Shown here: piece after piece, positions 1 to 5,623 of the stretch
Numbering within the stretch: the first letter of the stretch is position 1
How the letters are laid out: each line of letters opens with the position of its first letter
Source: Cyanobacteria bacterium UBA11370
GTDB taxonomy: Bacteria > Cyanobacteriota > Cyanobacteriia > Cyanobacteriales > Coleofasciculaceae
Direction of reading: 5' to 3'
Assembly: GCA_003486645.1 (NCBI GenBank)
Contig: DNGI01000529.1
Span: forward strand, 1-5,654
Length of the DNA: 5,654 nt
Made by a program: the position numbers and the translations under genes
Notes under the pieces: model-generated
Database searches by the model: none
What the model was told of the DNA's origin: nothing
What the model saw: the letters and a program-made list of their open reading frames with translations, nothing else

Positions 1-36
1 CCTGCCCCCCATCTCCCCCTCTCCCCTACTCCCCTA
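1..36. repeat. C/T-rich low-complexity tract with imperfect 8-bp units
   Basis: The plus strand here is almost pure pyrimidine, built from imperfect units such as ATCTCCCC, CTCTCCCC and TACTCCCC. It ends at the stop codon of the minus-strand dehydrogenase, so it forms that gene's 3' flank, and it may extend left of the window. Similar C/T-rich short tandem units are common between cyanobacterial genes. There is no hairpin followed by a T-run that would make it a recognisable terminator for the dehydrogenase. Confidence 0.55.
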
Positions 37-1092
37 AGTTACTAATTCAGGATAGAGTAATATTTTGTAAGTATTCGGCGTTGGATTGCAGGCTTGTTCG
101 ACAGCTTCGGATAGCTTTTGGAGAGGATAGCGATCGCTAATTAATGCCTCCACATTAATCCTGTGATTAAATACAATATCCGCCGCTAAAGATTGTAGTC
201 GATAGGAGGAACTATAACTGCCTATCAAGTCAATTTCTCGGCGGTAGAGAATGTTGGGATTAATTGGAATTTCTACTTCATCTGGGAACTCGGCAAAAAA
301 TAGAATTTTACCCCCTTTACGAGTACAATCTAAAGCTTGAAAAAAGGCTTTTTCACTCGGAACGGCAAGGAGTGTGGTGTCTACTCCCATGTTATCTGTA
401 AGGGCGTGAATTTTATTACCTAAATCGGGGTCACGGGCATCAAAAGCAGCTTCAGCACCAACACTCAAAGCTTTTTCAATGCGGGAGGGCAAAAGATCAG
501 TAGCGATCGCTTTTGCTCCAAAATAGTTTATGAGCATAATAAACATTAGCCCAATGGGTCCAGCCCCGGTTACTAAAATAGTTTGTCCGGGACTAATTTG
601 AGCTTTTTTAACGGCTTTAAGACAGCAATTTGTCGGTTCTACAAAACTCGCTTGTTCAAAACTTATTCCTTCGGGAATCGGAATTAATCCGCCATGGCGA
701 ACAATATGACCCGGTACTTTAACGTAATCTGCAAAACCACCGCCACTAGGAGTAAATCCAGCGGTTGTTGTAATAGTTTTATAGGTTTCGCACATTGAGA
801 AATTATCATTTAAGCAGTAGCCGCAGTGCATACAGGGAATGTGGTGCATTACGACCACTTTTTGTCCCACGTTCCAGTTAGTAACCTCTGTTCCAACTGC
901 TGCAATGATTCCAGCGGTTTCATGACCATAAATGCGTGGGGGTTCGTAGAGGGGATAGCGAATCTTTTTAATATCAGACTGACACAATCCCACGACGCGT
1001 ACTTGAACTAATACCTCATCGGGTTGCAGTTCGGGAACGGGTACATCTTCGTAATTTAATTGATTAACTCCTCGGAATACTTGTGCTTTCAT
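34..1092 (-). CDS. Zinc-dependent alcohol/polyol dehydrogenase, MDR family
   Basis: This 352-residue protein is a complete medium-chain dehydrogenase/reductase, a cytoplasmic enzyme family that oxidises alcohols or polyols with NAD(P). The catalytic zinc ligands are visible: Cys37 in GLCQSD, His57-Glu58 in GHETAG, and Glu152 in VEPTN. The structural zinc lobe has its four cysteines at 87, 90, 93 and 101. The Rossmann fold begins with GAGPIG at 176-181, and Asp199 at the end of the second strand (ATDLLPSR) predicts NAD rather than NADP. Length and motif spacing match the sorbitol/threonine dehydrogenase branch, but the substrate cannot be told from sequence. The ATG start is at 1090-1092; no clear Shine-Dalgarno precedes it, and the MDR opening MKAQVF supports it. 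The stop is TAG. It is transcribed divergently from the STAND/kinase pair across a 203-bp spacer; no functional link is evident. Two HIP1 octamers lie inside it. Confidence 0.93.
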   Translation of the reverse strand: MKAQVFRGVNQLNYEDVPVPELQPDEVLVQVRVVGLCQSDIKKIRYPLYEPPRIYGHETAGIIAAVGTEVTNWNVGQKVVVMHHIPCMHCGYCLNDNFSMCETYKTITTTAGFTPSGGGFADYVKVPGHIVRHGGLIPIPEGISFEQASFVEPTNCCLKAVKKAQISPGQTILVTGAGPIGLMFIMLINYFGAKAIATDLLPSRIEKALSVGAEAAFDARDPDLGNKIHALTDNMGVDTTLLAVPSEKAFFQALDCTRKGGKILFFAEFPDEVEIPINPNILYRREIDLIGSYSSSYRLQSLAADIVFNHRINVEALISDRYPLQKLSEAVEQACNPTPNTYKILLYPELVT

Positions 1093-1242
1093 TGGATTGC
1101 TTTGACGTTTGGTATTTTATATATCATTTCATTTTTTATTAGAAGTAACATAAGAAAAAATTAAATACATTGGGTCATTGACAAAAAACATATACAGCAG
1201 AATGAGGAAGTCAGCCGTCAGGAGTAGAACAGCCTTTAGCTC

Positions 1243-1302
1243 TCACTTGAATAGCAGAATCTCACTCTTGAGATATATTTTAGTTATAATATCACTTGAA
1301 TA
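1243..1302 (+). repeat. 11-bp direct repeat TCACTTGAATA flanking the STAND promoter region
   Basis: TCACTTGAATA occurs at 1243-1253 and again, identically, at 1292-1302 (49 bp start to start). Each copy is followed by a purine, C and then a nearby TCTCA (1260-1264 and 1306-1310). Between the copies, TCTCA (1260-1264) and TGAGA (1269-1273) form a small palindrome with a 4-nt centre. The second copy begins just after the -10-like box and contains the TTG that opens the STAND reading frame. The arrangement looks like paired operator sites, possibly for the HTH of the downstream protein; that role is inference. Confidence 0.45.
1285..1290 (+). promoter_or_regulatory. Candidate -10 box (TATAAT) for the STAND/kinase pair
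   Basis: A consensus TATAAT lies here. No good -35 hexamer sits 16-18 bp upstream: the TTGAGA at 1268-1273 is only 11 bp away, and the perfect TTGACA at 1178-1183 is about 100 bp away. If the box is used, transcription would begin near 1296-1298. That places the first in-frame start (TTG, 1296) at the RNA end and favours translation from the ATG at 1356, leaving a leader of about 60 nt. The weak -35 region would suit an activator-dependent promoter. Confidence 0.4.
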
Positions 1303-2711
1303 ACTTCTCAAAACTAAAACGTCTCTGTAAGCTGAACGCCTTCAGACTCATAGATATGAGCTATGATGAAGTGTTCAGTTTCGATCAATGTGAGTGTGTA
1401 ATAGTGATTTCCCAGGATTTTGTCAAAGCTGTAGCGGCTGAACGCGGTTTATCTAATGCGGAATTAGAGGTTTTGTCTCTGGCGATGGAGGGTAAAGGGA
1501 CGAGTGCGATCGCCAAACAGATCGGGATTAGTGAGGATGCGGTACGTAAGCGGTTAAGTGAGGTGTATCAAAAGTTTGAGATTCCTGGGAGAGGACCAGT
1601 TAAACTCACAAAACTGCAACAGATGCTGATGTCTCGCTACCAAGAGTATCAAGGTCACAAGAATGCTGAGACTTTATCTACTTTGAATGAACTTAACCCA
1701 AAAGTCCCCCATACCCGACACATTTGGGGTGAAGCGCCTGATGTTTCAGTGTTCTACGGACGTGGAGACGAACGGGTAACGCTGAAGAGGTGGATTGTAC
1801 AAGAACGCTGTCGGTTGGTTGCAGTTTCGGGGATGGCAGGAATTGGAAAAACGGCGCTGTCTGTCAAGTTGGCGAAAGAAATTCAGGATGAGTTTGAGTG
1901 GGTGATTTGGCGATCGCTGCGTCAAGTTCCCCCTATTCAAGATTTCTTAAAAATACTAATTCAATTGCTATCTCCTACTCAAGAAATGACTATTCCAGAA
2001 ACAGTAGAAGGTCGAGTTTCTTGGCTGGTTAATTATTTTCGTCAGCACCGTTGCTTAGTAATTTTAGATGGTGTTGGGGCAATTCTGCGGAGTGGTTACT
2101 TCGCCGGAATTTATCGAGAAGGATACGAAAATTATGGTGAACTTTTCAAGCGTATTGGACAAGAAGCCCATCAAAGTTGCTGGTTGCTAACCAGTCAAGA
2201 AAAACTCAGCGAAATTTCGCTACTAGAAGGAGAAATATCTCCGGTTCGTTCTTTAAAATTAACAGGTTTAGGAGAAGATGCACGTTGCATTTTAAAAGAA
2301 AAAGGGCTATCTGACGAGAAACAGTGGGGAGAACTAATTAAAGGGTATCGCGGGAATCCTCTACTACTAAAACTGGTTGCTATTACGATTAAAGAAGTCT
2401 TTGATGGCAGTGTCAATGATTTTTTAAAAACGACGTTGTTTACTCGTGATGTGAGTGATGTAATTGAGGATATTTTAGAACGATTATCGGAGTTAGAGAA
2501 GCGGATACTAGACCATCTTGCTGTCAAGAGAGAGCCAGTTTTGTTTAAAGATTTACAGAAAATTTTTGCTGAAGTCTCGACCCAAGAATTAATTGGAGGA
2601 GTGGCTTCGTTGCTACAGCGATCGCTCATAGAACGTTCAGAAGGTGGGTTCACTCTTCCGCCTGCGATTATGGAAGTTACCACTCAATTGATGACCGATT
2701 TACAAGAGTAA
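1296..2711 (+). CDS. LuxR-type HTH / NB-ARC STAND protein without sensor repeats
   Basis: This is a signal-transducing NTPase of the STAND class: an ATP-driven switch joined to a DNA-binding-like domain, probably cytoplasmic. Residues about 51-98 form a GerE/LuxR-type helix-turn-helix (LSNAELEVLSLAMEG, then ISEDAVRKRLSEVYQKF). The NB-ARC domain follows: WGEAPDVSVFYGR at 144-156, Walker A GMAGIGKT at 179-186, Walker B LVILD at 254-258, a sensor-like TSQE at 299-302, and YRGNPL at 351-356. A winged-helix region spans about 385-460. Relatives usually have LDN or LDD after the Walker B and TSR at the sensor; here these are LDG and TSQ. Relatives also usually continue into WD40 or other repeats, whereas this protein ends at residue 471. 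The longest frame starts with TTG at 1296, without a Shine-Dalgarno; ATG at 1356 (Met21) is a good alternative, because residues 1-20 precede the recognisable domain and the -10 box would put the RNA start at the TTG. The kinase gene follows after 17 bp, so co-transcription is likely. Confidence 0.88.
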   Translation: MNNFSKLKRLCKLNAFRLIDMSYDEVFSFDQCECVIVISQDFVKAVAAERGLSNAELEVLSLAMEGKGTSAIAKQIGISEDAVRKRLSEVYQKFEIPGRGPVKLTKLQQMLMSRYQEYQGHKNAETLSTLNELNPKVPHTRHIWGEAPDVSVFYGRGDERVTLKRWIVQERCRLVAVSGMAGIGKTALSVKLAKEIQDEFEWVIWRSLRQVPPIQDFLKILIQLLSPTQEMTIPETVEGRVSWLVNYFRQHRCLVILDGVGAILRSGYFAGIYREGYENYGELFKRIGQEAHQSCWLLTSQEKLSEISLLEGEISPVRSLKLTGLGEDARCILKEKGLSDEKQWGELIKGYRGNPLLLKLVAITIKEVFDGSVNDFLKTTLFTRDVSDVIEDILERLSELEKRILDHLAVKREPVLFKDLQKIFAEVSTQELIGGVASLLQRSLIERSEGGFTLPPAIMEVTTQLMTDLQE

Positions 2712-2716
2712 TAATA

Positions 2717-2723
2717 GGAGAGG
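2717..2723 (+). promoter_or_regulatory. Strong ribosome binding site GGAGAGG of the kinase gene
   Basis: GGAGAGG ends 5 nt before the ATG at 2729 and fills most of the 17-bp gap after the STAND stop codon (TAA, 2709-2711). It fixes the kinase start. It also contrasts with the STAND gene, which has no visible Shine-Dalgarno at either candidate start, so the second gene may be translated more efficiently from a shared transcript. Confidence 0.75.
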
Positions 2724-2728
2724 TTAAA

Positions 2729-3847
2729 ATGACCGTTTATTGTATTAACCCCAATTGCTTAAGCCGTAGGAATCCGTGCCATTTAAAACTGTGTCAATCC
2801 TGTGGTACACCCTTGTGCATTAATTATCGATATCGTCTAGTTTCTCCCTTGATACAACTTGATTCTGGCAGGCATTCGGAAGTTTGGGAGGTTGAAGATT
2901 TGGGCGTTGAAGCCGTACAAGGGGAACGGTTCAAAGCAATGAAAGTTTTAAAAAGCAATAATAAAACCTTAGTTCGCCTCTTTCGACAAGAAGCTGAAGT
3001 GCTAAAAGAGTTAAACCATCCTGGACTTCCAAACGTTGCTTTAGGAGATGGTTATTTTCGCGTTTCCATTCCCTGTCGTCGTAAACCTTTGCGTTGCTTG
3101 GTTATGGCAAAAATTGAGGGTACTAATTTACAAAAATGGGTCAATCAAAAGGGTGTAATTTATCAGGAACAAGCTCTAGAATGGCTTAAGCAACTCTTGA
3201 AAATTTTAGAGTATTTACATCATACTAAGTTCTTAATTCATCGAGATATTAAACCCTCAAATATTATCCTGCAACCATCCGGTCAATTAAAGCTAATCGA
3301 TTTTGGAACGGTGAGGAGAATGGGGCTAACTTACCTTGTTAACATGGGTATGGGGGTAGGAGGTACAACTATTTTTTCACCCGGTTACACTCCCAATGAG
3401 ATTGTAACTGACGGGATGGCATTACCCCAGTCTGATTTTTATTCCCTTGGGCGAACTCTAGTCTATTTACTAACAGGTATTGAACCCTTGAATTTGCTTG
3501 AACAATCGGGTCGATTGAATTGGCGAGAACGTGCGCCACAGGTATCTCCAAAACTAGCGTCTTGGTTGGATTATCTGATGGCTTCATCTCCGTTTGAACG
3601 ACCCCCAAAGGTATCCTCTATTTTAAATGATTTGGAGGGTAAAACGGTTGAGACGATACCCTTTGCTCCTGTTAATCTGCCTCCGCGCCAACCTCCTCTT
3701 GAACCCCCTCAACCTTGGTTAATTCGCTTCAATTTTGCACTTTTCTGTACTCTACTATTAACGGGGTCGTTTTGGTGGCACAGTCAACAGGATAATCAAT
3801 GGCAAGTATTCCAACAGGAGAATTATCAAACTCAAATGAGACGCTAA
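2729..3847 (+). CDS. Ser/Thr protein kinase with N-terminal zinc ribbon and C-terminal membrane anchor
   Basis: This is a Hanks-type protein kinase, predicted to phosphorylate Ser/Thr residues of unknown partner proteins at the membrane. An N-terminal zinc ribbon has Cys5, Cys10, Cys22 and Cys25 (CINPNC, CQSCG), typical of cyanobacterial kinases. The kinase domain spans about 33-305: Lys72 in AMKVLK, Glu88 in FRQEAE, catalytic loop HRDIKPSN at 171-178, DFG at 191-193, activation-segment end GYTPNE at 219-224, Asp236 in SDFYSLG, and Arg291 in FERPP. All core catalytic residues are present, but the glycine-rich loop reads LDSGRHSEVW (44-53), so of the usual GxGxxG only the middle glycine remains. 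A proline-rich linker (about 312-329) leads to one hydrophobic segment (about 331-350) and a short polar tail of 22 residues, so there is no sizeable external sensor domain. The start is fixed by the GGAGAGG site. Its closely spaced upstream neighbour, the STAND protein, is a plausible regulator or substrate. A pseudokinase is possible but less likely. Confidence 0.92.
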   Translation: MTVYCINPNCLSRRNPCHLKLCQSCGTPLCINYRYRLVSPLIQLDSGRHSEVWEVEDLGVEAVQGERFKAMKVLKSNNKTLVRLFRQEAEVLKELNHPGLPNVALGDGYFRVSIPCRRKPLRCLVMAKIEGTNLQKWVNQKGVIYQEQALEWLKQLLKILEYLHHTKFLIHRDIKPSNIILQPSGQLKLIDFGTVRRMGLTYLVNMGMGVGGTTIFSPGYTPNEIVTDGMALPQSDFYSLGRTLVYLLTGIEPLNLLEQSGRLNWRERAPQVSPKLASWLDYLMASSPFERPPKVSSILNDLEGKTVETIPFAPVNLPPRQPPLEPPQPWLIRFNFALFCTLLLTGSFWWHSQQDNQWQVFQQENYQTQMRR

Positions 3848-3862
3848 TTTAACTATACTTCA

Positions 3863-5221
3863 TTAATTCCTGTCCAATAGTTGACGGGTTTCAATCGCTG
3901 CTTCTTTCATCGCTTCTTCAGGACTCAATTGTTTGGTCAGTGTCACATGAAGATACCGCTGCAATATTTCGGACGCTTCAGCGTACTGAGGAATAGGAGG
4001 ACGCAATACTGATTGTTCAACCGCTTGAGAAAGTTCTTTGAAATAAGGATACTTTTTTAAAATTTGAGGTTCAGTAAATAGTGCTTTGCGACTAGGGAGA
4101 AATCCTGTATCTAGAATTAACTGACGTTGTGCTTCAGGACGAGTTAGATACTGGATAGCTTCCCAGGATTTTTGGGGATATTTAGATTTTTTAGCAATAC
4201 CCAAACCCCAACTTCCGTTGCAACCTCCACCGCTATGTCCTGGAACATGAAGTCTCATGGGTAAAACGCCAACTTTTCCCTGAAGGGATGGCATAGTATT
4301 GATTTTATTCCAAACATCAGGCCAACCCCGTAAAAAAACAGCATCTCCTTTAGCAAAGGCATCAAATGATTCCTGTTCGCTGTAGAAAAGAACCGAATTT
4401 TTCCCAACCTTTGGTGAAATATTCTGATCAAGTGTACTAATTAAAAACTTAACCGCAGCAATCGCTTCTGGTTGGTTGAGTCCAACTTCTAACGTACTTG
4501 GGTTAATCCAAAAACCTCCATAACCTTGCAAAACTTCAACAAACATTGCAGATAAACCTTCATACTCACGTCCTTGCCATAGATAACCCCACTTAGCTAG
4601 TTTTTGTTTTTGTAGGGCTTTAGAGATTTGAATCAAGTCTTCAAAGGTTTGAGGTGGTTTGTATCCTGCTTTCTCCAACAGATCTTTGCGGTAGTAAAGT
4701 AAACCAATATCGGAACGGACTGGAATGCGATAGAGTTGTCCCTGATGATTAAGTCCTGTATTGATATTTTTATGAGAAAATGATTCTAATTCTTTAGGAG
4801 ATAAAATTTTATCTGACAGATTCAGTAGCCAACCCTTTTTGGCAAACTTACTAATCCAGATAATGTCCATATAAATGAGATCATCAGGGTCTTGATCTCG
4901 AAATTTAATGTCATAGAATTTTTGCAGGTCTTGTGTAAAATTGCCTTTTGTGTTTTCTTCCGGTATCAGACGAATTTTAGTCAGACGATGACTTTTATTA
5001 AAGTTAGTAATTAAGGATGACCAATAGGAAATTTCTGCCTCGGAAACCCTCAATTTTAAAACGACAGGAGGCCAAGTAATACCAAGGAATAACAAAAGTA
5101 AGGCTTGAAACACAGCCAATACTATCCAAATTTTTGTCTTAGCGACTAGCTTTAGGAGTCTCATCCAAGTAAGTCCTTTTAAGAATTGATGTAAGCTGTA
5201 CAACCCAGAGTTATTTGGCAT
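3863..5221 (-). CDS. Membrane-anchored ABC transporter solute-binding protein, family 1 (sugar type)
   Basis: This looks like the extracytoplasmic binding component of a carbohydrate ABC importer (MalE-like). The characteristic block runs over residues about 164-196 (YRIPVRSDIGLLYYRKDLL, then AGYKPPQTFEDL). Also present are DIIWISKFAKKGWLL (119-133), AKGDAVFLRGWPDVW (290-304), GGGCNGSWGLGIAKKS (331-346) and SWEAIQYLTRPEAQRQL (352-368). A basic stretch followed by a hydrophobic segment (about 31-49) acts as signal peptide or signal anchor. There is no lipobox cysteine; Cys334 is the only cysteine, so it is not a classical lipoprotein. The frame opens with ATG at 5221, but ATG at 5164 (Met20) has an AAGGA 9 nt upstream and would give a more typical signal peptide; the longer form is given here as the outer bound. 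The ligand is unknown: trehalose, maltose or glucosylglycerol type are possible. No permease or ATPase gene is in the window. It converges on the kinase gene with 15 bp between stop codons. Confidence 0.92.
   Translation of the reverse strand: MPNNSGLYSLHQFLKGLTWMRLLKLVAKTKIWIVLAVFQALLLLFLGITWPPVVLKLRVSEAEISYWSSLITNFNKSHRLTKIRLIPEENTKGNFTQDLQKFYDIKFRDQDPDDLIYMDIIWISKFAKKGWLLNLSDKILSPKELESFSHKNINTGLNHQGQLYRIPVRSDIGLLYYRKDLLEKAGYKPPQTFEDLIQISKALQKQKLAKWGYLWQGREYEGLSAMFVEVLQGYGGFWINPSTLEVGLNQPEAIAAVKFLISTLDQNISPKVGKNSVLFYSEQESFDAFAKGDAVFLRGWPDVWNKINTMPSLQGKVGVLPMRLHVPGHSGGGCNGSWGLGIAKKSKYPQKSWEAIQYLTRPEAQRQLILDTGFLPSRKALFTEPQILKKYPYFKELSQAVEQSVLRPPIPQYAEASEILQRYLHVTLTKQLSPEEAMKEAAIETRQLLDRN
5174..5178 (-). 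promoter_or_regulatory. Shine-Dalgarno AAGGA that favours an internal start for the solute-binding protein
   Basis: Read on the minus strand, AAGGA lies 9 nt before the in-frame ATG at 5164-5162. No comparable purine motif precedes the upstream ATG at 5221-5219. Starting at 5164 gives a 433-residue protein whose first residues (MRLLKLVAKTK, then a hydrophobic core) make a normal basic n-region and h-region. Many cyanobacterial genes lack this motif, so it supports the shorter form without proving it. Confidence 0.5.
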
Positions 5222-5264
5222 AAGTTAAGCTTTGAGATTAAAAATTAAAGAGACTAGTAAAATT

Positions 5265-5299
5265 GAGGAGGCGATCGCTATTTTTCACTCGCCCTCTTC
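5265..5299. other. Imperfect hairpin carrying a HIP1 site in the leader of the solute-binding protein gene
   Basis: GAGGAGGCGA at 5265-5274 can pair with TCGCCCTCTTC at 5289-5299, giving ten pairs as plus-strand RNA with one G-U and one bulged C, around a 14-nt loop. On the minus strand, the sense of the downstream gene, one pair becomes a C-A mismatch. It lies 44-78 bp upstream of the 5221 start. No clean T-run follows on either strand, so it does not look like a strong intrinsic terminator; it could be a leader structure or a protein site. Confidence 0.3.
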
Positions 5300-5371
5300 T
5301 TTAAAAAAAGTTAAGAAATACAATTTTAAGTTGCATTTATTTACATTTTATCCGGTGAGTGAGAATTAAAA

Positions 5372-5439
5372 GCTCATATATAGGAGCCGTGTCGGTAAGT
5401 CTATTCAGACTTAAGGCTTGACACCAAGCTCAAAGGAGC
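5372..5439. other. Nested stem-loop with competing GCTC/GAGC pairings (possible structured RNA or recognition site)
   Basis: Three nested stems span 5384-5431: GAGC (5384-5387) with GCTC (5428-5431), GTGTC (5389-5393) with GACAC (5420-5424), and TAAGTC (5396-5401) with GACTTA (5408-5413) around a 6-nt loop TATTCA, 15 pairs in all. The outer arms can pair elsewhere instead: GCTC at 5372-5375 with GAGC at 5384-5387, as part of a 16-bp near-palindrome centred on TATA, and GCTC at 5428-5431 with GAGC at 5436-5439 around the loop AAAG. The element matches no RNA family I recognise. GAGCCGTGT at its left recalls group II intron domain V, but the rest of the hairpin does not fit. Confidence 0.4.
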
Positions 5440-5490
5440 GTATAACAGACAATATCACACAAGTGAGCTAAAAATTACATAGAAGGGTTT

Positions 5491-5623
5491 ATACCAAGTT
5501 GGGTTCATATGTAGTACTTGCTTTCCCCCTTGTCTCCCTTGTCTCCCTTATCCCCCTTGTCCCCCTTGTCCCCCTTGTCCTCCAAGTCTTTCCTATCTAC
5601 TATCTTTGACGGCAACTGGGTAT
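5491..5623. mobile_element. MITE-like segment with imperfect terminal inverted repeats
   Basis: ATACCAAGTTG at 5491-5501 and CAACTGGGTAT at 5613-5623 are inverted copies matching at 10 of 11 positions, with weaker similarity continuing inward. They bound 133 bp that cannot code and whose core is a C/T-rich tandem repeat. Short non-coding segments with inverted ends are common in cyanobacteria as transposase-dependent MITEs or repeat cassettes. No target-site duplication is evident beside the ends, so mobility is unproven and the inverted repeat could be fortuitous. Confidence 0.35.
5530..5583 (+). repeat. Six tandem copies of a 9-bp unit, consensus TTGTCCCCC
   Basis: The units in order are TTGTCTCCC, TTGTCTCCC, TTATCCCCC, TTGTCCCCC, TTGTCCCCC and TTGTCCTCC, preceded by a degenerate CTTTCCCCC at 5521-5529. 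The two kinds of unit sit next to their own kind (C-to-T variant left, pure C right), which suggests local duplication by slippage. The tract is pyrimidine-only apart from one purine per unit. It is not within a recognised gene, although 9 bp would preserve a reading frame. Such arrays vary readily in copy number between strains. Confidence 0.85.

Noticed and set aside
826..1011. Plus-strand open frame of 61 codons inside the dehydrogenase gene
   Set aside because: It lies antisense to the zinc-binding region of a well-supported gene and has no recognisable domain or ribosome binding site.
1178..1183. Perfect TTGACA on the plus strand as a -35 box
   Set aside because: No -10-like hexamer lies 16-18 bp downstream (the sequence there is AATGAG), and the TATAAT at 1285 is about 100 bp away.
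1210..1221. Two GTCAG copies (1210-1214, 1217-1221) as a repeat array
   Set aside because: There are only two 5-bp copies with no further units, which is too little to separate from chance.
1746..1940. Minus-strand open frame of 64 codons over the Walker A region
   Set aside because: It is a shadow of the STAND gene with no independent support.
2195..2683. Minus-strand open frame of 162 codons inside the STAND gene
   Set aside because: The translation is serine-rich and low in complexity, as expected from the complement of a real gene, and it overlaps the conserved NB-ARC and winged-helix regions.
3369..3608. Minus-strand open frame of 79 codons inside the kinase gene
   Set aside because: It is antisense to the conserved kinase C-lobe and shows no family features.
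3848..3862. Bidirectional terminator between the convergent kinase and solute-binding protein genes
   Set aside because: The 15-bp gap and its immediate surroundings contain no GC-rich inverted repeat with a T-run; termination may be non-intrinsic or inside the opposing gene.
5302..5337. Eleven-codon minus-strand frame as a leader peptide of the solute-binding protein gene
   Set aside because: It has no Shine-Dalgarno, is simply AT-rich, and lacks the run of regulatory codons expected of an attenuation leader.
5384..5431. Group II intron domain V, suggested by GAGCCGTGT
   Set aside because: The following bases lack the GNRA tetraloop, the two-base bulge and the matching 3' strand of domain V, and no intron-encoded reverse transcriptase is present.
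5530..5583. The tandem 9-bp units as a CRISPR array
   Set aside because: The units are directly abutting with no spacers and are far too short for CRISPR repeats.
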